64,000 nucleotides of DNA from positions 1-64,000 of the forward strand of contig JANMHB010000161.1 of assembly GCA_031374935.1 (NCBI GenBank). Direction: 5' to 3'. The notes beneath the pieces were generated by a model. It was given only the letters and a program-made list of their open reading frames with translations, ran no database searches and was not told where the DNA came from. A program made the position numbers and the translations under genes. Shown piece by piece: positions 9,033 through 16,357 of the stretch. The DNA is from JACMLX01 sp031374935 (GTDB lineage: Bacteria; Gemmatimonadota; Gemmatimonadetes; Gemmatimonadales; Gemmatimonadaceae). Every line of letters begins with the position of its first letter. Positions within the stretch are counted from its first letter, which is position 1.

Positions 9033-9403
9033 CCGCGGGGCCAGGAAGATCCGAGCAGAGGCGTGACTCGGGCTCGGATCATCGCCGTTCCGTTGCGCGA
9101 TGCAGCGTTTCAGACTCCGTGCGTGAACCGCCGGCAATGGCTGCTTTTGGGAGACGGGCGCTTTCGGGCGCGCGCCGTGCGCGCATCTTGTTGACTACAC
9201 ACGCACGTGGAGCTCGGATACGACCCCACTGTGGTCGATCAGCGAGAGACGCGCGCATCCCGGCGGAAGACGAACGGCTGTGGCATGCTCGTGTCGTGCG
9301 CGTCCTCGTCAGCGGCAGTGCCGTGAGTGAGTGTGTTGCACTGGTGTTGCGTACGGTTGGTGCCGCCCTGGCCGAGTTCGCGCTCGAGGCATACTGACTC
9401 CTG
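9033..9403. other. Intergenic stretch with a decayed attC-like half-site
   Basis: No gene is supported in these 371 bases; open frames on both strands lack coding character. Bases 9085-9193 resemble 13453-13563, which includes the left half of an attC-like site. A small perfect stem (CTGAC-TCCT-GTCAG) at 9394-9407 overlaps the 3' end of the GNAT gene. Confidence 0.45.
9085..9193 (+). repeat. Diverged ~110-bp repeat, attC-like half-site
   Basis: The segment shares the exact 16-mer CCGTTCCGTTGCGCGA with 13453-13468. At nearly the same offset (54 versus 58 nt) comes a second similar block containing GGGCG, TTCGG and TGCGCGC. In the 13.5-kb copy the second block is the left arm and loop of an attC-like site. 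Here the right arm with its GTTAGAC box is missing, so this looks like a broken or decayed site. Confidence 0.4.
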
Positions 9404-9922
9404 TCAGAGATCATGATATGCCTCACACACAAAATTCAGATAGGCCCCGTCGAAGCGACACGCGGCCACGTTGATCTGCTGCGTCTCGATCTTGAGCGCC
9501 CGCGCGCCCGCTGCGCGCGACGCCGCTTCTACGGTCGCCCACGAGGATCTCGCGACGCCGCGGCGGCGCCAGGCAGGACTCACGCGCAAATCCCAAAGCT
9601 CAGCCACGATTTGCACACCAGCGTGGTCCTTCGGCAAAATGAGAATCGCCCCGCCCACCTGCGCATCACCAACAAAAGCGGCGAACACGCGCCACCGCGC
9701 GGTATCCAAGCGCCGCGCCCACTCCGTCGGATGATTCCCCGGCAGCACGTCATAGTCCTTCACGAAGGGCGCGACGACGGAGTCCTCGGAGAGGGATACA
9801 CCCGACGGCGCTGACGGATCAGCGGAGAAGACGAGTCGCCGCTCGACACGGAACGCCGTCGGAACGCGCGCATAGGCCTGCATTGCAGCCATCGTCTCTT
9901 CGTGTACCGCGATCGGCATCAT
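9404..9922 (-). CDS. GNAT family N-acetyltransferase
   Basis: This protein of about 172 residues has the GNAT core: a beta strand with GAILILP, then ELWDLRVSPAWRRRGVARSSW, where R-R-G-V-A is the acetyl-CoA pyrophosphate loop, followed by ALKIETQQINVAACRF, the usual last helix-strand. It should transfer an acetyl group from acetyl-CoA to an amine; the substrate is unknown. I start it at the tandem ATGs (9922/9919) because the ATG at 9952 lies inside the attC-like palindrome. Its start sits 15 nt from the end of that palindrome, a distance typical of integron cassette genes, and GNAT genes are common cassette cargo. No matching attC is visible at its 3' end. Confidence 0.8.
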   Translation of the reverse strand: MMPIAVHEETMAAMQAYARVPTAFRVERRLVFSADPSAPSGVSLSEDSVVAPFVKDYDVLPGNHPTEWARRLDTARWRVFAAFVGDAQVGGAILILPKDHAGVQIVAELWDLRVSPAWRRRGVARSSWATVEAASRAAGARALKIETQQINVAACRFDGAYLNFVCEAYHDL

Positions 9923-9936
9923 GGATATTGAAGGCG

Positions 9937-10032
9937 ACCTAACACCAGGCATAGGCTGCAGAGTGCCCGCTGGATGATTCTATCACGCGCCAATCAATCT
10001 GGCACTCTGGCTGCCTCATGTCCTTGTTAGCA
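9937..10032. repeat. attC-like imperfect palindrome A (96 bp)
   Basis: The element begins ACCTAAC, fitting the integron R'' box RYYYAAC, and ends GTTAGCA, close to the R' box GTTRRRY. The two 32-nt arms pair over most of their length with bulges: CTAACA, CAT, GGC and an 8-bp AGAGTGCC/GGCACTCT core match. A loop of about 32 nt separates them. Length, end boxes and bulged stem are those of an attC site. The last R' bases deviate from consensus and no integrase is nearby. Confidence 0.55.
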
Positions 10033-10045
10033 ACTGTCTTCAAAG

Positions 10046-10249
10046 TCAAGCGTGCGCGACATGTTGTGCGGCGAATGCTGGATTCCACCGTGTGGCGGTC
10101 CGCACCATCACATTGAGGATCGTCAACAACTTTCGCATGCAGGCCACGAGGGCCAGTTTTTTCGGCTTGCCCGCGGCCACGAGTCGTTGATAGAAGGGTT
10201 TGATCACGGGATTCCGTCGTGCGGCCACGAGTGCCGCCATGTACAGCAC
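10046..10249 (-). pseudogene. IS110-family transposase, C-terminal remnant
   Basis: The 67-residue reading frame matches the C-terminal end of IS110/IS116/IS902 transposases: LYMAALVAARRNPVIKPFYQ, then GKPKKLALVACMRKLLTILN. This is the region after the serine-containing C-terminal catalytic motif. Immediately upstream the frame is interrupted by a TAG, and the DEDD domain and the rest of the protein are absent. It starts about 14 bp from the attC-like palindrome A. IS110 relatives of the IS1111 group are known to insert in attC sites, so the position may not be accidental, although only a stub remains. Confidence 0.75.
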
Positions 10250-10816
10250 GCGCTACGGAGTAGTCGCGCGGGATAGCGTGCCGCCGGGCGTCGCTGGACA
10301 ATGGTGGGAGCTTGGTCCATACCGCTACCGGGTGCTGTACGATTTACGGCGGAAGTCACTGACGCTCTTCGGCAAGACCGTGGATCTAACGGAGTCGCGC
10401 GTAGTGCTCGTCACGCTAACTGCCATCGGACGATTCGCTGCCGTGCGCGACCATGCTTGCCCGCATGACGAGGGAGCGAAACCGGCGGACGCCCACGCCG
10501 TACGCTACAGGTGAACGCCGTTCGGGCTCACACACGGCGCCAGTGTGACGCTGAGCGTCACCCATTGCCCAGAGACCTACATGCCCACCGAGCGCTCAGT
10601 TCCAAGTTTCGTCGCACGGATCGTGTCGCGCTTCGTCCGGTGCCTCGTTGCGATCGTACCGGCGTCGCAGTGCTTTGGCCAGCAGGTCAGGCCGGCGGCG
10701 GCGCAGGGAGCCTTCGAAGCCTTCACGATCGGCCCAAAAGTTTTGCCAGCGACCCGACAACCCTACTCCAATTCGCAAGCTTTGCCTTCTTGCTCCTTGC
10801 GCCCAATGTATTTCCG
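10250..10816. other. Gene-poor debris between the IS110 remnant and araC-like gene
   Basis: No complete gene is supported. The plus frame from about 10279 to 10514 reads PPGVAGQWWELGPYRYRVLY followed by a beta-rich stretch ending in VVLVTL, which could be a fragment of a real small protein, but it has no start of its own and I do not recognise it. The rest has frames open by GC bias only. Confidence 0.3.
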
Positions 10817-11641
10817 ATGAATGCTGCAGCGCATTCCTCGAACCCATCGCATTCGGTCGGCTCGTTCGAGCTGATCGAGCGAGTCGCAAACCGGCTGATC
10901 GGGGCAGCGTTTTCGCCGCATCGGCACGATACGTACACTGTCGCATTGACCATGGCTGGGGTGCAAGCGTTCAACTATCGCGGGGCGATGCGACATTCGC
11001 TGCCAGGGCAGGTGCTAATCCTCCATCCCGAAGAAGTGCACGATGGCCACTGCTACGATGAGGCTGGATTCAGCTATCGGGCGGCCTATGTTCCGCCAAC
11101 TCATGTCCAAGCAGTGCTTGGAGGGGCGGAACTGCCGTTTGTCGTTGATGGCGTCTCGACGAATCCCGCCTTGATCGCGGCAGCCTTCAACATGGTTATC
11201 GATTGCGCGGGCGTCGAGGATCCCGGTGCCTATGAAGACGCGCTGTACGATCTGGCCCATGCCATGAACAATGCGTCTGGAAGGGCGGCAACTGTGACGA
11301 TCGCCAACCGAACGGCCGTGATGCGGGCGCGCGAATATCTCGAAACCGCCGTCGTTTTCGGTGCGCGGCTCGATCAACTCGAGCAAGTGACTGGCTGTGA
11401 CCGTTGGCAGCTTTCGCGTGACTTCCGGGCATTGCTTGGCACCAGCCCTTATCGCTATCTGCAGCACCGACGGGTCGATCTTGCCAAGCGGCTGTTGCGT
11501 GAAGGCGCGAAGCTGGCTGAGGCAGCCCATGGCGCCGGCTTTGCGGATCAGAGCCATTTTGGTCGCACATTCCGCAAGGCAGTTGGTCTCACGCCAAAAG
11601 AGTGGCTTCGCTCGGACTTGTTCCGCACGATCATTCTATAG
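10817..11641 (+). CDS. AraC family transcriptional regulator
   Basis: This 274-residue protein has an N-terminal cupin sensing domain (HRHDTYTVALTMAG, then LHPEEVHDG) and a C-terminal pair of helix-turn-helix motifs. The second helix-turn-helix includes GFADQSHFGRTFRKAVGLTP, the AraC signature. It should bind DNA and respond to a small ligand. The open frame continues 102 codons upstream, but those codons look noncoding, so I start at 10817. The CPBP protease gene follows after 31 nt on the same strand and is probably co-transcribed. Base composition here and in the next gene is clearly lower in GC than the core genes, indicating transfer; it looks proteobacterial to me. Confidence 0.85.
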   Translation: MNAAAHSSNPSHSVGSFELIERVANRLIGAAFSPHRHDTYTVALTMAGVQAFNYRGAMRHSLPGQVLILHPEEVHDGHCYDEAGFSYRAAYVPPTHVQAVLGGAELPFVVDGVSTNPALIAAAFNMVIDCAGVEDPGAYEDALYDLAHAMNNASGRAATVTIANRTAVMRAREYLETAVVFGARLDQLEQVTGCDRWQLSRDFRALLGTSPYRYLQHRRVDLAKRLLREGAKLAEAAHGAGFADQSHFGRTFRKAVGLTPKEWLRSDLFRTIIL

Positions 11642-11672
11642 CAGTCTCCGGCGGGCGGTTAGCCTGTGCGAC

Positions 11673-12593
11673 ATGACACAGATCATCTTTTCCGACGAGA
11701 CACCAAAGGGCTGGCTACCGCCGAGTATCGCCGCCCCACTTATTTGCGTTCTCCTTGTTGCCGTCGGGAGCTTGCCATTTGATTTTGGATTTGAATATCT
11801 GGGCTTGGTTGACGCGAAGGGAGCACCATCGGGGCCGTTGGCGTTTTGCGTTCTGCTGGTTTCGTTTATCGGTTTCGGGCTTTTGGTACTAGGCTGGGTG
11901 CGCTGGATCGAAAAGCGAAGTCTCATAAGCGTCGGATTTGGTGGGGCGCACCGGCTGCGAAGACTCCTGATCGGACTGGCAGTTGGCATAGCCATGATGG
12001 GCGCGATCGTGATTGCGATAGCGCTTTCTGGCGGATACCGTGTCGCGGATCTGGCCCCAGCCTTTGCCAGCCCCGCTGTGCTCGGCTGGATCGCCCTGTT
12101 GCTAGTCTGCTTTGCCGTGCAATCGAGCGTGGAGGAATTCGTTTTTCGCGGCTGGCTGTTCTCAACCATCATGCGGCGCTGGAACACGAGCGCCGCCTTC
12201 ATATTAACCGCCGCCGCGTTCACCTTTCTGCACTTTTCACCTCGTCAACCATTGTTGATGACGGCCATGGTCTTCGTCTTCTCGATTTTCGCTAGCGCGT
12301 GGGCGTGCCGTTCAAATTCGCTCTGGGGAGTGATGGGCTGGCACACTGGCTGGAACTGGTTTGCCGGCACCGGTTTTGATGTGCCAATTACGGGATTAGA
12401 TGTCGGACTACCCGCACTGATAGTAAAGTTGGTGCCTGTCGGACCGGCCTATCTCAATGGTGCCGGGGAGGGGCCGGAAGGGAGTATTTGCACGCTCGGC
12501 CTGCTGACTGCGGCGAGCCTCAGCCTTCTTCTGGTTACAAGGCAGCGCAAACGAGGGGGAATCGACCCACCACGTTCCGGGCACCAACCGTAG
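11673..12593 (+). CDS. CPBP family intramembrane metalloprotease
   Basis: This 306-residue polytopic membrane protein (about eight hydrophobic segments) has the CPBP/Rce1-like motifs: EEFVFRGW (EExxxR), FTFLHF (FxxxH) and HTGWN. These residues line the intramembrane catalytic site in type II CAAX prenyl-endopeptidase relatives. In bacteria such proteins act in bacteriocin immunity or protein maturation; the substrate here is unknown. It follows the AraC-type gene by 31 nt. AT-rich stretches such as 11770-11810 set it apart from neighbouring chromosomal genes. The tail after the last helix is basic and proline-rich. Confidence 0.85.
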   Translation: MTQIIFSDETPKGWLPPSIAAPLICVLLVAVGSLPFDFGFEYLGLVDAKGAPSGPLAFCVLLVSFIGFGLLVLGWVRWIEKRSLISVGFGGAHRLRRLLIGLAVGIAMMGAIVIAIALSGGYRVADLAPAFASPAVLGWIALLLVCFAVQSSVEEFVFRGWLFSTIMRRWNTSAAFILTAAAFTFLHFSPRQPLLMTAMVFVFSIFASAWACRSNSLWGVMGWHTGWNWFAGTGFDVPITGLDVGLPALIVKLVPVGPAYLNGAGEGPEGSICTLGLLTAASLSLLLVTRQRKRGGIDPPRSGHQP

Positions 12594-12699
12594 CCGCTTC
12601 GCTTCGCAAGACCCAGGGAGCGACAGGCCGGCAAAACGGCCGTGAATCGGCAGCGTAACATGCCAAGGGCGACAGTGCCCTGACGGAACTGGCCCGCTG

Positions 12700-12716
12700 A
12701 GGTTTTGCCAAAACCT
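12700..12716. repeat. Perfect 17-bp palindrome
   Basis: AGGTTTTG-C-CAAAACCT has two perfect 8-bp arms around one base. It lies about 105 bp downstream of the CPBP gene. It has a T-run inside the left arm rather than after the stem, so it does not look like a standard terminator. A protein-binding site or element end is possible. Confidence 0.4.
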
Positions 12717-12842
12717 GCCATCGGAATAACACGTTGAGCAATGCCAACCATCTGACCCGCCATCGTGGATTGCGGATTGCGAACGGCAGCTTTCGTCGCT
12801 TCCTAGCCAAAACTTGACAGTCCGCACCCCACCCAATTGCGG

Positions 12843-12876
12843 TCGTTCGGGATAGGAATTTGAATCGGGGTCGGTC
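12843..12876 (-). repeat. 34-nt dispersed repeat, copy 2
   Basis: On the minus strand this stretch matches 380-413 at about 30 of 34 positions. It lies downstream of the IS91-type transposase remnant in that gene's direction, where an IS91 element would carry its replication origin end. That link is a guess. Confidence 0.5.
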
Positions 12877-12956
12877 GCGTCTTCGTCGAGTATACGGCGC
12901 GAGCACCGACCGACGGGCGGCGGCGTGCGCGTCGCTTCGCTCGCGCGCCTCGTGAC

Positions 12957-13330
12957 CCGGGCCACCGGGCGCAGTAGCGCGCGAGGCGCGTCGCGAAGGC
13001 GCGATCGTCCTCCGGCACCCACACGGCCGTATGGACATGGAACCCCGAGTGCGGCCACGTGAGCATGCCGACGGCTTGATCCGCGTCGAAGAGCGCGCGG
13101 CGCACGAAGTGCCGGAGCACGGCACGGCGGAACGCCTCGGTCAAGCGCGCCGTGTCATGCGCTGGCCACGAGACGAAGGTCCCGTCCGGCCGGAAGCCGC
13201 CGTCCGTGACGAGGAGGTGGAGGTGCGGATGCCAGTTGGCGCGCGACCCATGCGTCTGCGGGCACGCCACGATGCCGACCGCGAGGTTGCGCTCACCCGT
13301 CAGCGTCCGGATGGAGGCCGTGACGGTGCG
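12957..13330 (-). pseudogene. IS91-family (Y2/HUH) transposase, internal remnant
   Basis: Family similarity spans about 110 codons of a 227-codon open frame. It includes the HUH metal motif in ANWHPHLHLLVTDGG and the downstream block MLTWPHSGFHVHTAVWVPED ending LARYCAR. The N-terminal zinc-finger region and the C-terminal Y2 tyrosine part are missing, and the sequence after CAR shifts into unrelated reading. IS91 elements transpose by rolling-circle replication; this copy cannot. Its upstream end runs into the attC-like site at 13503-13593, and the 34-nt repeat follows its downstream end. Confidence 0.8.
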
Positions 13331-13502
13331 GGCGGCGACGCCTGGGGCCGTCGGGGTTTGTAGACGCCGCGCGCCGCCGGCGCCGCGTCGAGCATCCGCG
13401 CTCCGGGACCGAGGAGCGCCGAGCATACACCCACCGACCGTGCCGCCTGTCACCGTTCCGTTGCGCGACGGGCGGTTTCGACGCAACGTCTGCGGGGCGT
13501 GG

Positions 13503-13593
13503 GCCTAACGGTGCTTGCTGCAGGCGGGCGTCTTCGGAAGCGCGCTGCGCGCGCATAGTATTGGAGCGCCCGCTGCAGAGGCCGGCGTTAGAC
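13503..13593. repeat. attC-like imperfect palindrome B (91 bp)
   Basis: The element starts with GCCTAAC and ends with GTTAGAC, both perfect fits to the integron boxes RYYYAAC and GTTRRRY. The inner arms CTGCAGGCGGGCG and CGCCCGCTGCAG pair completely except for one bulged G, the extrahelical-base pattern of attC sites. A loop of about 34 nt contains its own GC-rich hairpin. The outer arms pair partly (GGTGCTTG with AGGCCGGC). Of the two palindromes this is the better attC candidate. No intI gene lies in the window. Confidence 0.7.
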
Positions 13594-13699
13594 AGCCGCG
13601 CCCGCATTTGTGTGGTGCGATTCTGCAGACGCGGTTCACGACGTGGCGTCGCACGCGCGCGTCAGAGGTCACGCGTCGTCGCCAGCGAGGGCACCGCGC

Positions 13700-14116
13700 A
13701 TGTTTCCTTACGAGTTCGACCACCTCCTGCGGCGTCTCCGGGACGCGGGCATCTACGCCGTGACGGGTACGGTGCTCGGTGCGCTGGCCGGCATCAGCGG
13801 CGCGGTCGTGGTGTTCAGCCTGATGATCGGCCTCCCCGTTTTCCTGCTCCTCCTCGTCGGCCTGGCGGTGTACGGCCTGTGGTACGCGGTGCGCCGACAA
13901 CGGGCCGGCGTGTCGGCGGGCGTGTTTGCGGTGACGCTCGGTCTGGCGCAGTGGCCCGGCACGAGCTGGCGCGCACCGCAGCTGCTGGGCCGAGGCGGCG
14001 CAGATGTGAGCGGGAGTGTGCTTTTGGTAGTAGTCGTTGGGCTCGTCATCGCCCCGGTCGTCGTGTCCGTGGTACGCTCCCAGCAGCCCGGAGTGAACGG
14101 TCGGGAACATGATTGA
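13700..14116 (+). CDS. Small hypothetical membrane protein
   Basis: This 138-residue protein has three hydrophobic segments: about residues 18-37, a second ending LLVGLAVYGLWYAV, and a C-terminal one (VSGSVLLVVVVGLVIAPVVV). I do not recognise a family. The ATG at 13700 is preceded by GAGGG at good spacing; a GTG at 13610 in the same frame gives 30 more residues of low coding quality. It starts 107 nt after the attC-like palindrome B, so it may be cassette cargo, as small unknown membrane proteins often are. Confidence 0.5.
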   Translation: MFPYEFDHLLRRLRDAGIYAVTGTVLGALAGISGAVVVFSLMIGLPVFLLLLVGLAVYGLWYAVRRQRAGVSAGVFAVTLGLAQWPGTSWRAPQLLGRGGADVSGSVLLVVVVGLVIAPVVVSVVRSQQPGVNGREHD

Positions 14117-14320
14117 CACTTTGGTCCGGCAACATGCTCTATACGCGATTAGCTCTGAATGCTGTACTCGCGTCTGTCGAGGGTCGCAGGAAGGACCGAG
14201 TGCGAATTGATCGATCGGCGTCCGTCAACACGAACATCGCCCCGCGGGAGCTGCGGTGTGTGTCCCATAGCGACTGACCATGCCGGATCACCGTGTCGTG
14301 TTCCTGTGCCCACAGTTGGC

Positions 14321-14776
14321 ATGAACGTGGTACTCCCGCTCCTGACCGCCATCGTTTTCAGCGCGTCCTGGTGTGACCGTGCGCGAGTCGATACAGCGCG
14401 TGCCCATCCGATCGCAGGCACTTGGCTCGTGCACGATCCCAATGCGCCGTTTCCGACCCACCTCTGCGTGTTTAACAGAGACGGTACCATGCAGCAGGCG
14501 AACCCAGATGCGGGCGATCCTCGAACGAGCGACAGCGACCGCAAGGGGGTCTGGTCAGCCCGCAGCAGAGATGTCGAGGCCAGGTGGGTGGCACTCATGG
14601 CTGATCGCGCAACGCATCAGTACAGCGGGCGCCTGGAGGTCACGATGCAGATTTCTGTAACGGGTGATTCCCTTGCTGCATCAGAAGTTGCCACGCTGTT
14701 CGACGCGACACGCGCGCCGGTTCCTGCGCCGGCGACTCCGAAGCCGTTGCGAGGCGCGCGGATCACACTGCCTTAA
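14321..14776 (+). CDS. Secreted lipocalin-like hypothetical protein
   Basis: This 151-residue protein has a signal peptide (MNVVLPLLTAIVFSAS) and a beta-rich body. The pattern HPIAGTWLVHD, then FNRDGTMQQANPDAGDPRTS and ADRATHQYSGRLEV, resembles small secreted lipocalin-like proteins of unknown function that I recall from soil bacteria. No catalytic residues are evident. The open frame continues upstream, but ATG 14321 starts the signal peptide. It is a monocistronic gene in the accessory zone. Confidence 0.55.
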   Translation: MNVVLPLLTAIVFSASWCDRARVDTARAHPIAGTWLVHDPNAPFPTHLCVFNRDGTMQQANPDAGDPRTSDSDRKGVWSARSRDVEARWVALMADRATHQYSGRLEVTMQISVTGDSLAASEVATLFDATRAPVPAPATPKPLRGARITLP

Positions 14777-14999
14777 GCCCCTCGCCGACCATTGATCACG
14801 CGAGGGCCTTCGCGTCGCAGCGTCCGCGACACGGCGGCATCACCCGCATTGCTGCTGCCATTGTGGCGGCTGGTCGGAGCGCAGCAGTGGCATCGTGCAG
14901 CCCGAGTGCCGCAGAACACATTTCAGGGGGCTCGCTCTGTGACCCAATCGCAACACCGCGGGTATTCCTCCGTACCGTTCCCATCGAGAGCGTTCGGCG

Positions 15000-15527
15000 A
15001 TGCGCCTGCGAAACTGTTCACTCCCAATCGGCCTCGTAGTCAGTTGCATTGTCAGTTGCATTGTCTCGTTGGGGTGCACTCGAGCGACTGAGCCCGCAAG
15101 CCCACTACCGAGTGCACTGATCGGTACCTGGGTCGATGACACGCGTCGGCACTCGCCGCGCGGTGCAACCAGCTACTCGCTCGAGATTCAGGCATCCGGA
15201 CGGTTCACGTCGACCGTGCGAACGACCGGGTTGTACTTCGGCCAGCCACCGGAAGAGTTGACGTCAAGTTCCCGTCACGTCGGATGGCTCAACACAGTGG
15301 GGCAACGAGCCATCTTTCGGTCGGACTCACTCTACGTCGTGAGTGTGGCGGGCCTGATGGAATCCGCAAGTCGAATCGAGCCGACGTCCAGCGGCGGATT
15401 CGGCAATGCTGCGCTGTTCGACGGCACAGAGTCCATCGTGCGCGGAACCGGGCTCGAGCTCGGCTATCTGTCCTATCCCGCTGACGCGCCGGTGCCCACG
15501 ACCCGTCGACTGATCCGCATCAATTAG
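15000..15527 (+). CDS. Hypothetical lipoprotein
   Basis: This 175-residue protein has a type II signal peptide ending VSLGC. I do not recognise the body, which is beta-rich (GTWVDDTRRHS, then SYSLEIQASGRFTSTVRT), a layout reminiscent of lipocalin-type secreted proteins. The signal peptide contains a 12-bp tandem duplication (15041-15064) that encodes SCIV twice and lengthens the hydrophobic core by four residues. It follows the lipocalin-like gene by about 220 bp on the same strand. Confidence 0.6.
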   Translation: MRLRNCSLPIGLVVSCIVSCIVSLGCTRATEPASPLPSALIGTWVDDTRRHSPRGATSYSLEIQASGRFTSTVRTTGLYFGQPPEELTSSSRHVGWLNTVGQRAIFRSDSLYVVSVAGLMESASRIEPTSSGGFGNAALFDGTESIVRGTGLELGYLSYPADAPVPTTRRLIRIN

Positions 15528-15684
15528 TGCGCGCACTGGTCGCCAACCAACCCGCGTTGCTGGGGCCACTCCGGCCGCTGGCCGCTGGTCGCTGCGCAGG
15601 AGCGCGAGTTCGCAACTGCAGTGCTGCAGAACGCAATTTCGTCAGTGTCACCCACATCCCTCGTCATCGCGGAGAGTTTCAAGT

Positions 15685-16065
15685 ATGCGTGTACTCAGGT
15701 CTGTGCTGTGGATCGACTGCAGTGCCGGACTTCTGAACGGTGCCTTCACGCTGGCATTCTCAGGATGGTTGAGCCGACTATACGCCTTGCCGGTCGACCT
15801 CCTGATCGGCATGGGCGTCGTAAACGTGGGGTATGGAACGTTTTCGTTCTCCCTTGCACGTCGAAGCGTCCGGCCGCGAGCGCTCATCGGGCTGCTGGTC
15901 GCGGCGAACGCGTTGTGGGCCGGTCTGTGCATGCTCACTGCGATCATCGTCGCTTCGAACGCATCGAAGATCGGCGTGGCCCAGCTCCTTCTGGAAGGCG
16001 CGCTCGTCGGCGGGCTCGCCGCTCTGGAGTGGCGCAACCGCGAGCTCCTTCTCATCGCTGTCTGA
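15685..16065 (+). CDS. Small four-helix membrane protein
   Basis: This 126-residue protein is mostly four hydrophobic segments, about residues 9-30, 36-57, 67-89 and 96-113, with short loops. I do not recognise a family and see no catalytic motif. The pattern is like that of small integral membrane proteins common in Gemmatimonadota and Actinobacteria. ATG 15685 is preceded by GGAGAG at a suitable distance. A role cannot be assigned. Confidence 0.55.
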   Translation: MRVLRSVLWIDCSAGLLNGAFTLAFSGWLSRLYALPVDLLIGMGVVNVGYGTFSFSLARRSVRPRALIGLLVAANALWAGLCMLTAIIVASNASKIGVAQLLLEGALVGGLAALEWRNRELLLIAV

Positions 16066-16357
16066 GCTGCGCCCCGCGCGCGCGGTCTCCGGTCTGGACG
16101 CCACGATTCGTGCTTGGGCGCCCTCACGGTGGTTGGTGACCGGCGGCCGCTCCGGGGTAGCGGGTCGGCGGTCGCTGGTCGATCACGAGACCTCGGTCGC
16201 TTGCGTCCACGCCCGAATCCGCCGGCGAGCGTGATGCTTCCGCTCCGTTGCACGGAGCGTATCGTCTCGAATCTCGCAGGCGTCGCAGATCACATCAACG
16301 AGATCTGTCGCAATTGACGTCGGCACACCCGTCCGTTCAACGAAGCGCGAGGAAGCC

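Larger units (their letters stand above)
12594..12956. other. Intergenic stretch with hairpins and IS-end-like sequence
   Basis: No gene is supported. It holds an AGGGC-GACAGT-GCCCT stem-loop at 12665-12680, a perfect 17-bp palindrome at 12700-12716 and the second copy of the 34-nt repeat at 12843-12876. Up to about 12840 the composition resembles the lower-GC AraC-CPBP block, suggesting that the imported segment ends there. Confidence 0.45.

Noticed and set aside
9119..9397. Open frame between the BTAD and GNAT genes
   Set aside because: Arg/Ala-rich reading from GC bias and overlap with the attC-like half-site; no ribosome site or domain.
12540..12600. Minus-strand GGTGGGTCGATTCCCCCTCG resembling the 3' part of a tRNA
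   Set aside because: No matching acceptor, D or anticodon arm could be built around it; it lies within the tail of the CPBP gene.
13293..13508. Opposite-strand frames over the IS91 remnant
   Set aside because: They are shadows of the transposase frame; only the minus strand carries the HUH motif in family context.
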